A stretch of 64,000 bases of DNA, taken from SHVZ01 sp041906305 (lineage in GTDB: Bacteria; Pseudomonadota; Alphaproteobacteria; SHVZ01). Both the position numbers and the translations under genes were made by a program. Every line of letters begins with the position of its first letter. The first letter of the stretch is position 1. Shown piece by piece: positions 34,700 through 43,214 of this stretch. A model generated the notes under the pieces. That model made no database searches. It had not been told where the DNA came from and saw nothing but the letters and a program-made list of their open reading frames with translations. The stretch covers positions 124,001-188,000 of the forward strand of contig JAYRJL010000009.1 in the NCBI GenBank assembly GCA_041906305.1. The letters run 5' to 3'.

Positions 34700-35083
34700 T
34701 CAAGAACGCGCCGGTGATGGCCCTCTTAGGACGGCATCGCCTGAACGAAAGATTCGAAGCGAGATCCGAGCCTCGATGCCGACCGTCCAAAATTCAATCT
34801 CGCCGAGGGCTTCGAGTGTCGCTTCGGTCCTCTCTCGGTCGATCTCCCAACAATTGGCCGCAGATAGATAGCGCACCCATGGATTCTCGTGCTCTAGACT
34901 CGGCAGGAGAGTCTGCAGAGCGGAGCGAGACCAAAGTTCATTGGCAATCGCGTATTGCTCTCGGAATTTCCGCGTATACGGTCGGTTCAGGCCGGCTTCC
35001 CCGTCTTCGCCCATCAAGATCGCCAGCTCGACAAAGCGTTCGACGAGTTGCTCGATTGACCGACCAGTAAGGTCTTTTGTCAT
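34700..35083 (-). CDS. DUF2019-like small protein, putative immunity protein
   Basis: 127 residues, all-helical in character. The pattern SIEQLVERFVELAI, then SALQTLLPSLEHENPWVRYLSAANCWEIDRERTEATLEALGEI, resembles DUF2019 proteins (HEAT-like repeat with a NPWVR-type turn), recalled as neighbours of toxin genes. The gene starts inside the stop of the toxin-like gene (ATGA), which implies coupled expression, as expected for a cognate immunity protein. Its sequence is visibly less GC-rich than the flanking operons. The family call is from pattern memory, not a search. Confidence 0.6.
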   Translation of the reverse strand: MTKDLTGRSIEQLVERFVELAILMGEDGEAGLNRPYTRKFREQYAIANELWSRSALQTLLPSLEHENPWVRYLSAANCWEIDRERTEATLEALGEIEFWTVGIEARISLRIFRSGDAVLRGPSPARS

Positions 35084-36318
35084 TTGAGTGCCTTCACTTC
35101 ACGAAGTACGTCCAGCCCCACGCGCATGTGCTCCGAGAATGACCGGCCAACCAGCCATTCTCGGTATGACAGTCCTCCAAGCTCTGGGCGTGGTTTCGTC
35201 ATGGCATAGACGACGTCCCAATGCTTGCCTCGAGGTATGCGGACGATGTTCGCAGTATTGTTGATCATTTTTTTGGAGAAGCCACTACCCTGCTCGACGA
35301 CGTGATGCCAGTCGCGGAAAGGTCCGGCCGACTTGTATTTTCTCTTGAACGCTTCGAACGAGTTGAAATCCCGGAAGTCTTTGTCGGCGATCATCTCCTC
35401 CCACTCCTTAGCCGACTCCCAATAGCCTTCGAACTCGGGGAAGATCCGGTTGATCCGATTCACCCATTCTCGCGCGAAATCGTTGATCTCCATCCAAATC
35501 GGCGAGTTGCGTCCAGGGAATGATCCGCGGCGCTTCATCTCTTCGGTGAGCCAAGCCGCTAACCAGGCAAGAGCCTCCCGCTTCGTCCTGGGAAACCTAG
35601 GAGGCTTTTCATCGCCGCCAATCAGGACCAAGGGCGCGTTTTCGCCGCTCGCGTCGGTCAGATCCTTCCGCGCGTCGTCGAAGATCTCGACTAGACGCTG
35701 TTGTTCCTCGGTGAGCGGCTCATCACCTGTGTCCAGCTCTTCATCAGATCCGTCGGTAGCGCCGTCCTCCGGGATCGCAACGTTGCCGACGGCACCGTCT
35801 CTTCCCGCACCATTCCCGCCGGTCCACTGCCCGCCGTCGGGATGGCCGCGCGGCACACGCGGCTGGTCGGGGTCGTACTTGCTTTCGAGACCAGCGCGCG
35901 CGAGCCAGGCGTCGATGTCGACGCGGGGGTTGCCGCGGTTGTGCGCGGCCCCCCAGGCGAGGTAGCGGAGGCCGGCGTCGCGGAAGCGCGACTTGAACTC
36001 TGGCGGCGGGAACGCGATGGCGTCGGCGATCTCGGCTGCGCGCCTGCGATCGCCGTCGGCGAGCGCGTCGGCGGCGAGCTGCAGCAGCGGCGCGCGGTCG
36101 CCGAGAGCGAAGTCGCGTCCGTAGACCTCGCGCATCGCGTCTTCGAGTACGCGCAGATCCATCAGCCACGGCACCGGCTTGCCGCGGACGCCGGCGCGGA
36201 TGCCGCCGACCGGCCAGTGCGAGAGACGGATCAGGTCGCCGTCGATCCAACAGCGCTCAGGTCCGCTCCGGGCAAAGTCCGGGCGGTCGCGCGACACCCA
36301 TCGGGTGTGCCCGTGCAT
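35080..36318 (-). CDS. Putative polymorphic toxin with C-terminal WHH/HNH-like nuclease domain
   Basis: 412 residues, no signal peptide. Residues 1-145 form a conserved-looking helical N-region. Residues 149-166 carry the DPDQPRVPRGHPDGGQWT linker, a motif I associate with variable proteins of alphaproteobacteria. An acidic linker follows to about 205. The last ~95 residues contain DWHHVVEQ (W337, H338, H339), then NNTANIVRIPRGKH with N357 and H366, a histidine-asparagine-histidine layout of the HNH/Endo VII toxin nucleases. A GGAG lies eight bases before the ATG. Codons for residues ~1-185 are GC-rich, the rest clearly AT-richer, suggesting an exchanged tip. Nuclease activity and delivery route are inference. 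Confidence 0.65.
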   Translation of the reverse strand: MHGHTRWVSRDRPDFARSGPERCWIDGDLIRLSHWPVGGIRAGVRGKPVPWLMDLRVLEDAMREVYGRDFALGDRAPLLQLAADALADGDRRRAAEIADAIAFPPPEFKSRFRDAGLRYLAWGAAHNRGNPRVDIDAWLARAGLESKYDPDQPRVPRGHPDGGQWTGGNGAGRDGAVGNVAIPEDGATDGSDEELDTGDEPLTEEQQRLVEIFDDARKDLTDASGENAPLVLIGGDEKPPRFPRTKREALAWLAAWLTEEMKRRGSFPGRNSPIWMEINDFAREWVNRINRIFPEFEGYWESAKEWEEMIADKDFRDFNSFEAFKRKYKSAGPFRDWHHVVEQGSGFSKKMINNTANIVRIPRGKHWDVVYAMTKPRPELGGLSYREWLVGRSFSEHMRVGLDVLREVKALK

Positions 36319-36336
36319 CGGCCAACTCCATGTCGG

Positions 36337-36377
36337 AAAAAGAAAAGGACCCGCCGCCCGGTCCGGGCGCAGGTCCT
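36337..36377 (-). terminator. Intrinsic terminator-like hairpin in the toxin leader
   Basis: On the minus strand, AGGACC (36377-36372) pairs with GGTCCT (36351-36346) and encloses an inner GCCCGG/CCGGGC stem. It is followed at once by a T-run (TTTTCTTTTT, ending at 36337), about 18 bases before the toxin start codon. No minus-strand gene lies upstream, so it is either an attenuator in the toxin leader or the end of a short RNA from the AT-rich promoter region at 36400-36450 (which holds TTGAC boxes). Confidence 0.65.
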
Positions 36378-36509
36378 CTCAGTAGCGCTCAACCTGTCAA
36401 AAACGCGGATTTCCGTCAACTAAATTTGCGTATAAAAATCCTCATCACGAATTGTGTCGGCCCCCTTCAAGGGCTTAGGCCCTGGCGCCGGTAACGCTAT
36501 GATCCGGCC

Positions 36510-36872
36510 GTGACCCGTGCCCTCCTGCTCATCGGAAGCCTGCTGCTGGCGACCCTTCCGGCCTTCCCGGCCGAGGCGCAGATCGGCCCGGCTACGCGCG
36601 GGGCGTGCTTCCTGGTGCGCAACATGGCGCCGTTCGGCCTCTCGGGCCGCGTCATCATGAAGTCGCGCGAGCGCTACACCTTTGTGCTGCAGAAGGGCCA
36701 GAGCCGCCGCGCCTGCATCGAAGGCGAGATGTACCCGAACGACAAGGTCGAGCTCGCGATCACCGTGTTCGGGATGCCGCTCTTCGTCTGCTACACGAAG
36801 GTCGACCAGCCGATCCAGCTCTACGCCGTGCGCCAGGAAGAGGGCTACAAGTACTACGCCGACTGCCGCTGA
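36510..36872 (+). CDS. Small secreted protein of unknown function
   Basis: 120 residues beginning at GTG 36510. The signal peptide (LLLIGSLLLATLPAFPAEA, cleavage near AEA-Q) leaves a ~97-residue mature domain with four cysteines (ACFL, ACIE, VCYT, ADCR), probably two disulfides. A beta-rich pattern (RVIMKSRERYTFVL, KVELAITVF) is suggested. I do not recognise the family. It is located at the right edge of the AT-rich island, and its stop directly abuts the convergent MFS gene. Confidence 0.7.
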   Translation: MTRALLLIGSLLLATLPAFPAEAQIGPATRGACFLVRNMAPFGLSGRVIMKSRERYTFVLQKGQSRRACIEGEMYPNDKVELAITVFGMPLFVCYTKVDQPIQLYAVRQEEGYKYYADCR

Positions 36873-38102
36873 CTAGCGCTGGCGCAACACGGTCGGCGAG
36901 ATCAGCGCGAGCGCCGCGGCGAGGCCGCCCACCGCACCGATCCACAGCGTCGTCGAAAAGCCGATGGCATCGGCGAGCGGCCCCGCGACCAGCGCGCCCA
37001 AGGGCATCGCCAGGCCCGTCGCGACATGAAAGGTGGCGCTCGTGCGCCCCAGCACCTCTATCGGCAGCACGCGCTGGCGCAGGCTGAGTGCATGGATCAG
37101 GTAGATGCTGAGGAAGGCGTCGCCGATCAGCTGGTGCGCGACGAGGCTCGGGATCGCGAGCGGGCCCGCGACCTCCGAAAGCGGGATCAGCAGCGCGGCG
37201 GCGCTGCCGAGAGTCAGCGTCGCGAGCAGGGTTGGACCGAGCCCGAACCGAGACGCCACGCGCTCCGCCATCAGCGCCCCGAGGAACGAGCCGATGCCGC
37301 CGACGCTGATGACCAGCCCCACCGCGAGCGGCGAGAGCGCGAGACGCTCGAGCGCCAGGATCATGTAGAGCGTATTGAAGAAGCCGCCGAACAGCATCAT
37401 CAGCGTCTCGGCCGCGAGCAATCGCGCGACCACCGGCTCATGCAGGCAAGCGTGGAATCCCGCCTTCACGTCGGCAACGAGGCCGTTGCGCTCCTCCGTT
37501 GCCGCGGGTGCCTCGGCCGCACGAATCCGGCTCAGCATCGACGCCGACCACAGGTAAGTGACCGCATCGACGATCACCGCGAAGGACGCCGTCATCGCCT
37601 GGACCAGGATGCCGGCGAGGCCCGGACCGACGCTCTCGGCGATGGAGTCCGTCGCCTCGAGCTTGGCGTTGCCCTCGACCAGCTGGTCCTTGCCGACCAG
37701 AGTCGGCAGGTAGGCGTTGTCGGCGATGCGGAACAGCGCGGTCGCCGCGCCGATGCAGGCCGCGACCAGGTAGAGCTGCGGCATGGAGAGGAAGCCGCTC
37801 CAAGCGGCGAACGGGATCGTCAGGATGAGGGCGGCGCGCAGCAGGTCGGTCGCGACCAGCAGGGGCCGCTTAGGGCTTCGGTCGACCGGGCCGCCGGCAA
37901 CGAGGCCGACGACCACGCCCGGCGCCACGCCCAGCGCCGACAGGATCGCGATCTCGGTCGGCGTGGCGCCGATGGTCAGGATCGCGATCATCGGCAGTGC
38001 CGTGCGCGTGATCCGGCTGCCGAGCGCGCTCAACGACTGCGCCGCCCACAGCTTCAGAAAGTCGGCATGACGCCAGAGCCCGCCCGAGGGCCAAATCCGC
38101 AT
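36873..38102 (-). CDS. MFS transporter (MFS_3, enterobactin-exporter-like)
   Basis: 409 residues with twelve hydrophobic segments. The N-terminal FLKLWAAQSLSALGSRITRTALPMIAIL and the cytoplasmic loop GGPVDRSPKRPLLVATDLLRA (an A-motif variant with D and RK) are typical of the EntS/MefA-like branch that exports small molecules. It lies 56 bases downstream of the ribokinase gene on the same strand and could be the last gene of that long operon; a role in nucleoside or ribose efflux would be speculation. Confidence 0.88.
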   Translation of the reverse strand: MRIWPSGGLWRHADFLKLWAAQSLSALGSRITRTALPMIAILTIGATPTEIAILSALGVAPGVVVGLVAGGPVDRSPKRPLLVATDLLRAALILTIPFAAWSGFLSMPQLYLVAACIGAATALFRIADNAYLPTLVGKDQLVEGNAKLEATDSIAESVGPGLAGILVQAMTASFAVIVDAVTYLWSASMLSRIRAAEAPAATEERNGLVADVKAGFHACLHEPVVARLLAAETLMMLFGGFFNTLYMILALERLALSPLAVGLVISVGGIGSFLGALMAERVASRFGLGPTLLATLTLGSAAALLIPLSEVAGPLAIPSLVAHQLIGDAFLSIYLIHALSLRQRVLPIEVLGRTSATFHVATGLAMPLGALVAGPLADAIGFSTTLWIGAVGGLAAALALISPTVLRQR

Positions 38103-38158
38103 GATCGCCCCCGGAGATCGCGCGCGCTCAATCGCCGATCACGCGTCCCGATGCAAGC

Positions 38159-39082
38159 CTAGAAGGGCCGCGCCGGCGCCAGTTCCTTTTCCCTCGCGTC
38201 GAGGTCGGCGCGTCTCGGCAATCCCGCCTGCGCGCCGGCCGTGGTGCAGGCGAGCGCGCCCGCGACGGACGCGCGCCTGAGCGCCGTCGGCAGGTTGCGG
38301 CCCTCGTCGAGGCTGGCGGCAAGCACGCCGACGAAGGCATCCCCGGCGCCGACCGTGTCGACGACCTTCACCTGCAGCGCGTCGATCCGGAACGCGCCGT
38401 CCATCGCCACGGCGAGCGCGCCCTCAGGACCGAGCGTGACGATCACCGTCCCGGCATAGCGCCGCACGATCGCGCTCGCGATCGCCGCCGGCGTGCGCTC
38501 GGCAAGTCCCAGGTGGCCCGCGAGCGCGACCGCCTCGTGCTCGTTGACGACGAGGATACCGGTATCGGCGATCAGACCGTGCGGCGGCGTCAGCGCCGGG
38601 GCCAGGTTGAGCATCACGCGTGCGCCCGACTTGCGCGCGCGCGCGGCGAGGCGCGCGGTCTCGGTCGGCGAGATCTCCATCTGCAGAACGACGGTGGTGG
38701 CCGGTCCGAGCCTGGCGTCGGGCACGTCGGCGGCGCGCGCTTCCAGGTTGGCGCCGCCGGCGCCCAGGATCAGGTTCTCGCCCCTGGCGTCGATCGCGAT
38801 GAAGGCGGCCCCCGTCGGCTGCCCCGATGCGGCGATGCCGGCGACGTCGATGCCCTCGGCGGCGAGGCCCTGCTTCAGCGACTGGCCGAAGGGATCGGAT
38901 CCGATCCGCCCGACCATCGCGACCTTGGCCCCGGCGCGCGCTGCGGCGACCGCCTGGTTGGCGCCCTTGCCGCCGGCGGCGGTGCGATAGGTCGACGACA
39001 GGGCCGTCTCGCCCGGCTTCGGCAGCACCGGCACGTTGACGAAGAAGTCGGCGTTGATCGATCCGAAGACGAGGACGGTCAT
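38159..39082 (-). CDS. rbsK: Ribokinase (PfkB family)
   Basis: 307 residues. It has N-terminal VLVFGSINADFFVNVPVLPKPGET, the substrate-binding GGKGANQAVAAARAG, and the C-terminal anion-hole and base motif DTVGAGDAFVG (catalytic D), followed by LACTTAGAQAGLPRRADL. It phosphorylates ribose (or a related ribosyl compound) at C5 in the cytoplasm. In this operon, behind an ABC transporter and near the uracil-catabolism genes, it may recover ribose released from pyrimidine nucleosides. A 188-base spacer with a palindromic element separates it from the ATPase gene. Confidence 0.9.
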   Translation of the reverse strand: MTVLVFGSINADFFVNVPVLPKPGETALSSTYRTAAGGKGANQAVAAARAGAKVAMVGRIGSDPFGQSLKQGLAAEGIDVAGIAASGQPTGAAFIAIDARGENLILGAGGANLEARAADVPDARLGPATTVVLQMEISPTETARLAARARKSGARVMLNLAPALTPPHGLIADTGILVVNEHEAVALAGHLGLAERTPAAIASAIVRRYAGTVIVTLGPEGALAVAMDGAFRIDALQVKVVDTVGAGDAFVGVLAASLDEGRNLPTALRRASVAGALACTTAGAQAGLPRRADLDAREKELAPARPF

Positions 39083-39094
39083 CTCGAACCTCGT

Positions 39095-39232
39095 GCCCCC
39101 TCTCGCGGCGAAGCCGGGGGAGGGTTGGGGTGGGGGCCGAGCGCAGCGAGGGGACGGGTGGTCTTATCTCAAACGCTTCCTCGCTGCGCTCGCCCCCACC
39201 CTACCCTCCCCCGCGTACGACGCGGGAGAGGG
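39095..39232. repeat. Imperfect inverted-repeat element between ABC ATPase and ribokinase genes
   Basis: Long imperfect palindrome. The left arm 39116-39152 (GGGGGAGGGTTGGGGTGGGG, then CGAGCGCAGCGAGG) pairs with the right arm 39179-39212 (CCTCGCTGCGCTCGC, then CCCCACCCTACCCTCCCC) around a 26-base loop. Weaker outer pairing between CCCCCTCTCGCGGCG and CGACGCGGGAGAGGG extends it. Such arms are familiar as dispersed intergenic repeats in Rhizobiales-like genomes. It is non-coding and sits inside an operon. Confidence 0.75.
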
Positions 39233-39270
39233 TTTCGATAAGAGCGACGACGCGGGAGCGGGCCTCGAAC

Positions 39271-40305
39271 CTACGCCGCCGCCGTCAGCGGCCCGGCGGG
39301 GAGCCGGCCTTCCTCGACCGCGTGACAGGCGGTGATCGAGCCGGTGTCGTTCGGCTTCGGCTCCGGCCGCTCGGCCTTGCAGCGATCGTTGGCGAAAGGA
39401 CAGCGCGGATGGAAGGCGCAGCCAGTCGGCGGGTTGATCGGGTTCGGCACCTCGCCCGCGACCGGCGTGCGCTGGCGGCCGGTCATGTCGAGGTCGGGAA
39501 TCGTGTCCAGCAGCATCCGCGTATAGGGATGTCTCGGCAGCGCGAACACCGTCTGCTTCGGCCCGATCTCGGCGAGGCGGCCGAGATACATGACGCCGAC
39601 GCGGTCGGCGATGTGGCGGACGACCGCGAGGTTGTGGCTGATGAAGAGGTAGGTCAGGCCCAGCTTTCGCTGCAGGTCCTTCATCAGGTTCAGGATCTGC
39701 GCCTGCACCGAGACGTCGAGCGCCGAGGTCGGCTCGTCGCAGACCAGGAATTCGGGCTGGCTGGAGAGCGCACGCGCGATCGAGATGCGCTGGCGCTGTC
39801 CGCCGGAGAATTCGTGCGGGTACTTCTCGCCGTCGACCGGGGAAAGCCCGACCTGGCGCAGCAGCTGGCCGACGCGCTCCTGGATCGCCGCCTCGTCGTC
39901 GATGAGCTTGAAGGCGCGGATCGGCTCGGAGATGATCGCAGACACGCGCCAGCGCGGATTGAGGCTGGCATACGGATCCTGGAAGATCATCTGCAGGCGC
40001 CGGCGGATTGGCGCCATCTCGGCGCGGCCGCCGAGGCCCGCCATGTCGACCCCGTCGAAGACGATCGAGCCCTTCGACGGCTTGTAGAGGCCGACGACGA
40101 GGCGCGCGACCGTCGACTTGCCGCAGCCGGACTCGCCGACCAGCGCCAGCGTCTCGCCCCTCTTGATCTCGAAGTCGATGCCGTCGACCGCACGCAGGAT
40201 CTGGCGCGGCGTGCCGTCGAGCACGCGGTTGAGCCAGGGCAGCGACACGTCGAAGTACCGGGCGAGCCCGGCGACCTTCACCAGGGTGGGCTTCGTCTCA
40301 GGCAT
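39271..40305 (-). CDS. Oligopeptide/dipeptide ABC transporter ATP-binding protein (DppF-type)
   Basis: 344 residues with Walker A GESGCGKS at 57-64, signature FSGGQRQR and Walker B LVCDEPTSALD. The C-terminal oligopeptide/dipeptide extension has the cysteine cluster GCAFHPRCPFANDRCK that can hold an Fe-S cluster in some relatives. Second ATPase of the operon; the start overlaps the end of the first ATPase gene by eight bases. Confidence 0.94.
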   Translation of the reverse strand: MPETKPTLVKVAGLARYFDVSLPWLNRVLDGTPRQILRAVDGIDFEIKRGETLALVGESGCGKSTVARLVVGLYKPSKGSIVFDGVDMAGLGGRAEMAPIRRRLQMIFQDPYASLNPRWRVSAIISEPIRAFKLIDDEAAIQERVGQLLRQVGLSPVDGEKYPHEFSGGQRQRISIARALSSQPEFLVCDEPTSALDVSVQAQILNLMKDLQRKLGLTYLFISHNLAVVRHIADRVGVMYLGRLAEIGPKQTVFALPRHPYTRMLLDTIPDLDMTGRQRTPVAGEVPNPINPPTGCAFHPRCPFANDRCKAERPEPKPNDTGSITACHAVEEGRLPAGPLTAAA

Positions 40306-41263
40306 TCGCGTAAAGCCAGCAGGAGGCGCGGGTGACGCCGGTGTCCATGAGCTCCGGCCGCTCGACCCGGCAGCGGTCGAAGGTATGCGGGCAGCGCGGG
40401 TTGAAGGCGCATCCCGGCGGGATCTCGGTCAGGCGCGGCATCGAGCCCTCGATCTGCTCGAGGCGCTCCTTGTCGTCGTTGATCTTGGGGATCGATCCCA
40501 TCAGCCCGTGGCTGTAGGGATGCTTCGCTTCCTTGATCACGGCGCGCACCGGGCCGATCTCGGCGATGCGGCCGGCATACATCACGGCGACCCGGTCGGC
40601 GGTCTCGGCGATCACGCCCATGTCGTGGGTGATCAGCATGATCGCGGTGCCGTGCTCGCGGCAGAGCCGCTTGAGAAGCGCGATGATCTGCGCCTGGATC
40701 GAGACGTCGAGCGCGGTGGTCGGCTCGTCGGCGATCACCAGCTTCGGGTTGACGCAGAGCGCCAGCGCGATGACGACGCGCTGGCGCATGCCGCCCGAGA
40801 ACTGGTGCGGGTAGTGGTCGACGCGGCGCTCGGCAGCGGGGATACCGACTTCCTGCAGCAGCTCGATCGCGCGCGCACGGGCTCGCGTCGGCGTCATGTC
40901 GGTATGCGTCTGGATGGTCTCGATCAGCTGGCGGCCGACCGAATAGAGCGGGTTGAGGCTGGTCAGCGGATCCTGGAACACCGCGCCGATCTGCTTGCCG
41001 CGGATCTTGCGCATCTCCTCGTAGGGAAGATTGTCGATGCGCCGGCCCATCAGACGGATCTCGCCGGCGGCGATACGCCCCGGCGGCTCGAGAAGACCGA
41101 TCACCGCGGTGCCGGTCAGCGACTTGCCGGCGCCGGACTCGCCGACCACGCCCAGCACCTCGCCCTCGCCGATCTGGAACGAGACGTCGTCCACGGCGAG
41201 CAGCGTGCCGCGCCTGGTCGGGAACTCGATCCGGAGATGCTCGACTTCGAGAAGGGCGGCCAT
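40298..41263 (-). CDS. Oligopeptide/dipeptide ABC transporter ATP-binding protein (DppD-type)
   Basis: 321 residues. It has Walker A GESGAGKS at 41-48, Q-loop AVFQDPLTSLNPLYSVGRQL, signature FSGGMRQR, Walker B LVIADEPTTALD, and the C-terminal GCAFNPRCPHTFDRCR motif. First ATPase of the operon. The start shares bases with the stop of the DppC-type permease gene, consistent with tightly coupled translation. Confidence 0.94.
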   Translation of the reverse strand: MAALLEVEHLRIEFPTRRGTLLAVDDVSFQIGEGEVLGVVGESGAGKSLTGTAVIGLLEPPGRIAAGEIRLMGRRIDNLPYEEMRKIRGKQIGAVFQDPLTSLNPLYSVGRQLIETIQTHTDMTPTRARARAIELLQEVGIPAAERRVDHYPHQFSGGMRQRVVIALALCVNPKLVIADEPTTALDVSIQAQIIALLKRLCREHGTAIMLITHDMGVIAETADRVAVMYAGRIAEIGPVRAVIKEAKHPYSHGLMGSIPKINDDKERLEQIEGSMPRLTEIPPGCAFNPRCPHTFDRCRVERPELMDTGVTRASCWLYANA

Positions 41264-42195
41264 CAGCGGAGCTTCGGGTTGAGGGCGTCGCGCAGCCAGT
41301 CACCCAGGAGGTTGACCGACAGCACGAGGATGACGAGGAACAGGCCGGGGAAGATCGCCATCCACCACTCGCCCGAGAACAGGAAGTTGTTGCCGATGCG
41401 GATCAGCGTGCCGAGCGACGGCTGGGTCGGCGGCACGCCGACGCCGAGGAAGCTCAGCGTCGACTCCGTCAGCACCGCGATGCCGAGGCCGAGCGTCGCG
41501 ATCACCAGCACCGGGCCCATCACGTTGGGCAGCACGTGGCGGAACATGATCAGGATCGGGTGCAGGCCGATGACGCGAGCGGCCTGGACGTATTCCTTGT
41601 TCTTCTCGACCAGGGTCAGGCCGCGCACGGTGCGCGCGTACTGGATCCAGGTCGAGAAGCCGATCGCCATGACGATGACCGAGACCGCCGCCTTGTCATG
41701 CAGGTCGCGCGGCAGGATGCCGCGGGCGATGCCGTCGATCAGCAGCACGATCAGGATCGCGGGGAAGCTCAGCTTCACGTCGGCGACGCGCATGATCACC
41801 GCGTCGGTGACGCCGCCGACATAGCCTGCGATCAATCCGAGCGCCACGCCCATGGTCAGCGCGAGGGCGACCGAGGCAAAGCCCACGATCAGCGAGACGC
41901 GGGCGCCGAGGATGATGGTCGAGAACACGTCGCGCCCCTGGTCGTCGGTGCCGAGCAGATAGGAGATCTTGCCCCCCTCCACCCAGGCCGGCGGCAGGAA
42001 GGCGTCCATCAGGCTGAGGCTCGCCACGTCGTAGGTGTTGTGCGGAACGATCAGCGGCGCCAGCACGGCGGCGACGATGAACAGCATGGTCAGCGCGAAG
42101 GCGATGATCACCGTCGGCGAGCGCTTGAAGCTGTAGAAGACGTCGGACGCCAGGAAGCGGCGGACGAGATCCTTGAGATTGTGCCAGATGGACAT
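41263..42195 (-). CDS. ABC transporter permease (DppC-type)
   Basis: 310 residues with the DppC block SYLLGTDDQGRDVFSTIILGARVSLIVGF and the coupling loop YVQAARVIGLHPILIMFRHVLPNVMGPVLVI. Six transmembrane helices are expected. It is separated from the DppB-type gene by four bases and overlaps the first ATPase gene. Part of the complete SBP-permease-permease-ATPase-ATPase system next to the URC genes. Confidence 0.93.
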   Translation of the reverse strand: MSIWHNLKDLVRRFLASDVFYSFKRSPTVIIAFALTMLFIVAAVLAPLIVPHNTYDVASLSLMDAFLPPAWVEGGKISYLLGTDDQGRDVFSTIILGARVSLIVGFASVALALTMGVALGLIAGYVGGVTDAVIMRVADVKLSFPAILIVLLIDGIARGILPRDLHDKAAVSVIVMAIGFSTWIQYARTVRGLTLVEKNKEYVQAARVIGLHPILIMFRHVLPNVMGPVLVIATLGLGIAVLTESTLSFLGVGVPPTQPSLGTLIRIGNNFLFSGEWWMAIFPGLFLVILVLSVNLLGDWLRDALNPKLR

Positions 42196-42199
42196 GGGA

Positions 42200-43183
42200 T
42201 CAGTGCGCCGAGACCGACCGCTCGACCCGTAGCCTCGGATCGACGGCGAAGTAGAGCAGGTCGACGACGAGGTTGATGAGCACGAAGAACAGCGCGACCA
42301 GCACCAGGTAGGTGCTCATCACCGGGATGTCGACGAACTGGATCGCGGTGATGAACAGGAAGCCCATCCCCGGCCACTGGAACACCGTCTCGGTGATGAT
42401 GGCGAAGGCGATGAGGCCGCCGATCTGCAGCCCGGCGATGGTGATGACCGGCACCAGCGTGTTCTTGAGCGCATGGCCGAAATTGACCGCGCGGTTGGTG
42501 AGGCCCCGCGCGCGCGCGAACTTGATGTAGTCGGCACGCAGCACCTCGAGCATCTCCGAGCGCACCAGCCGCATGATCAGCGTCGTCTGGAACAGTCCCA
42601 GCGTGATCGACGGCAGGATGAGCGCCTTTAGGCCGCTCTTGGTGAGGAACCCGGTCGACCAGAATCCCAAATTGACCACGTCGCCGCGGCCGAACGACGG
42701 AAGCCAGCCCAGCAGCACGGCGAAGATCAGGATCAGCAGGATGCCGATCAGGAAGGTCGGCAGCGACACGCCGATCAGCGACACCGTCAGCATGAAGCGG
42801 CTGAGCGCCCCGTGGCGATGGAGCCCGGTGTAGACGCCGGCGGGCACGCCGATGAACAGCGCGAACAGCGCGGCGACGATCACCAGCTCCAGCGTCGCCG
42901 GCAGGCGCTCGGCGATGATCTGGGCGACCGGCGTGCCGACGCGGAAGGAGAAGCCGAAGTTCCCGGTGATCAGGTTCTTCAGGAAGAAGAGGAACTGCAC
43001 GTAGAACGGCCGGTCGAGGCCGAGCACGGCACGGAGCGCGTTCCGCTGCTCCAGGGTCGCGTCCTGCGCGACCATCTGGTTGATCGGGTCGCCCATGTAC
43101 TGGAACAGCGCGAAGGCGACGAATGCCACCGACGCCATGACCAGCACGGACTGAAGCGCGCGACGGACGATATAGGCGAACAT
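42200..43183 (-). CDS. ABC transporter permease (DppB-type)
   Basis: 327 residues. The N-terminal helix is followed by FQYMGDPINQMVAQDATLEQRNALRAVLGLDRP, the DppB-like periplasmic block, and later the coupling loop FARARGLTNRAVNFGHALKNTLVPVITI. An 82-base gap with a hairpin separates it from the binding-protein gene upstream. Forms the membrane channel with the next gene. Confidence 0.93.
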   Translation of the reverse strand: MFAYIVRRALQSVLVMASVAFVAFALFQYMGDPINQMVAQDATLEQRNALRAVLGLDRPFYVQFLFFLKNLITGNFGFSFRVGTPVAQIIAERLPATLELVIVAALFALFIGVPAGVYTGLHRHGALSRFMLTVSLIGVSLPTFLIGILLILIFAVLLGWLPSFGRGDVVNLGFWSTGFLTKSGLKALILPSITLGLFQTTLIMRLVRSEMLEVLRADYIKFARARGLTNRAVNFGHALKNTLVPVITIAGLQIGGLIAFAIITETVFQWPGMGFLFITAIQFVDIPVMSTYLVLVALFFVLINLVVDLLYFAVDPRLRVERSVSAH

Positions 43184-43214
43184 GATCTGGGGAGCGTTCG
43201 GGTCTATGCGGCGA

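Noticed and set aside
36257..36331. A 24-codon open frame on the minus strand starting ahead of the toxin gene, out of frame with it
   Set aside because: No ribosome binding site between the T-run and its ATG, and it overlaps the well-supported toxin start. A leader peptide is possible but not supported.
34648..36509. Prophage or insertion element carrying the toxin pair
   Set aside because: No integrase, transposase, terminal repeats or tRNA attachment site could be seen; only base composition and gene content mark it as acquired.
39095..39232. CRISPR or tandem repeat array
   Set aside because: The structure is one inverted repeat with a loop, not spaced direct repeats; no cas genes are present.
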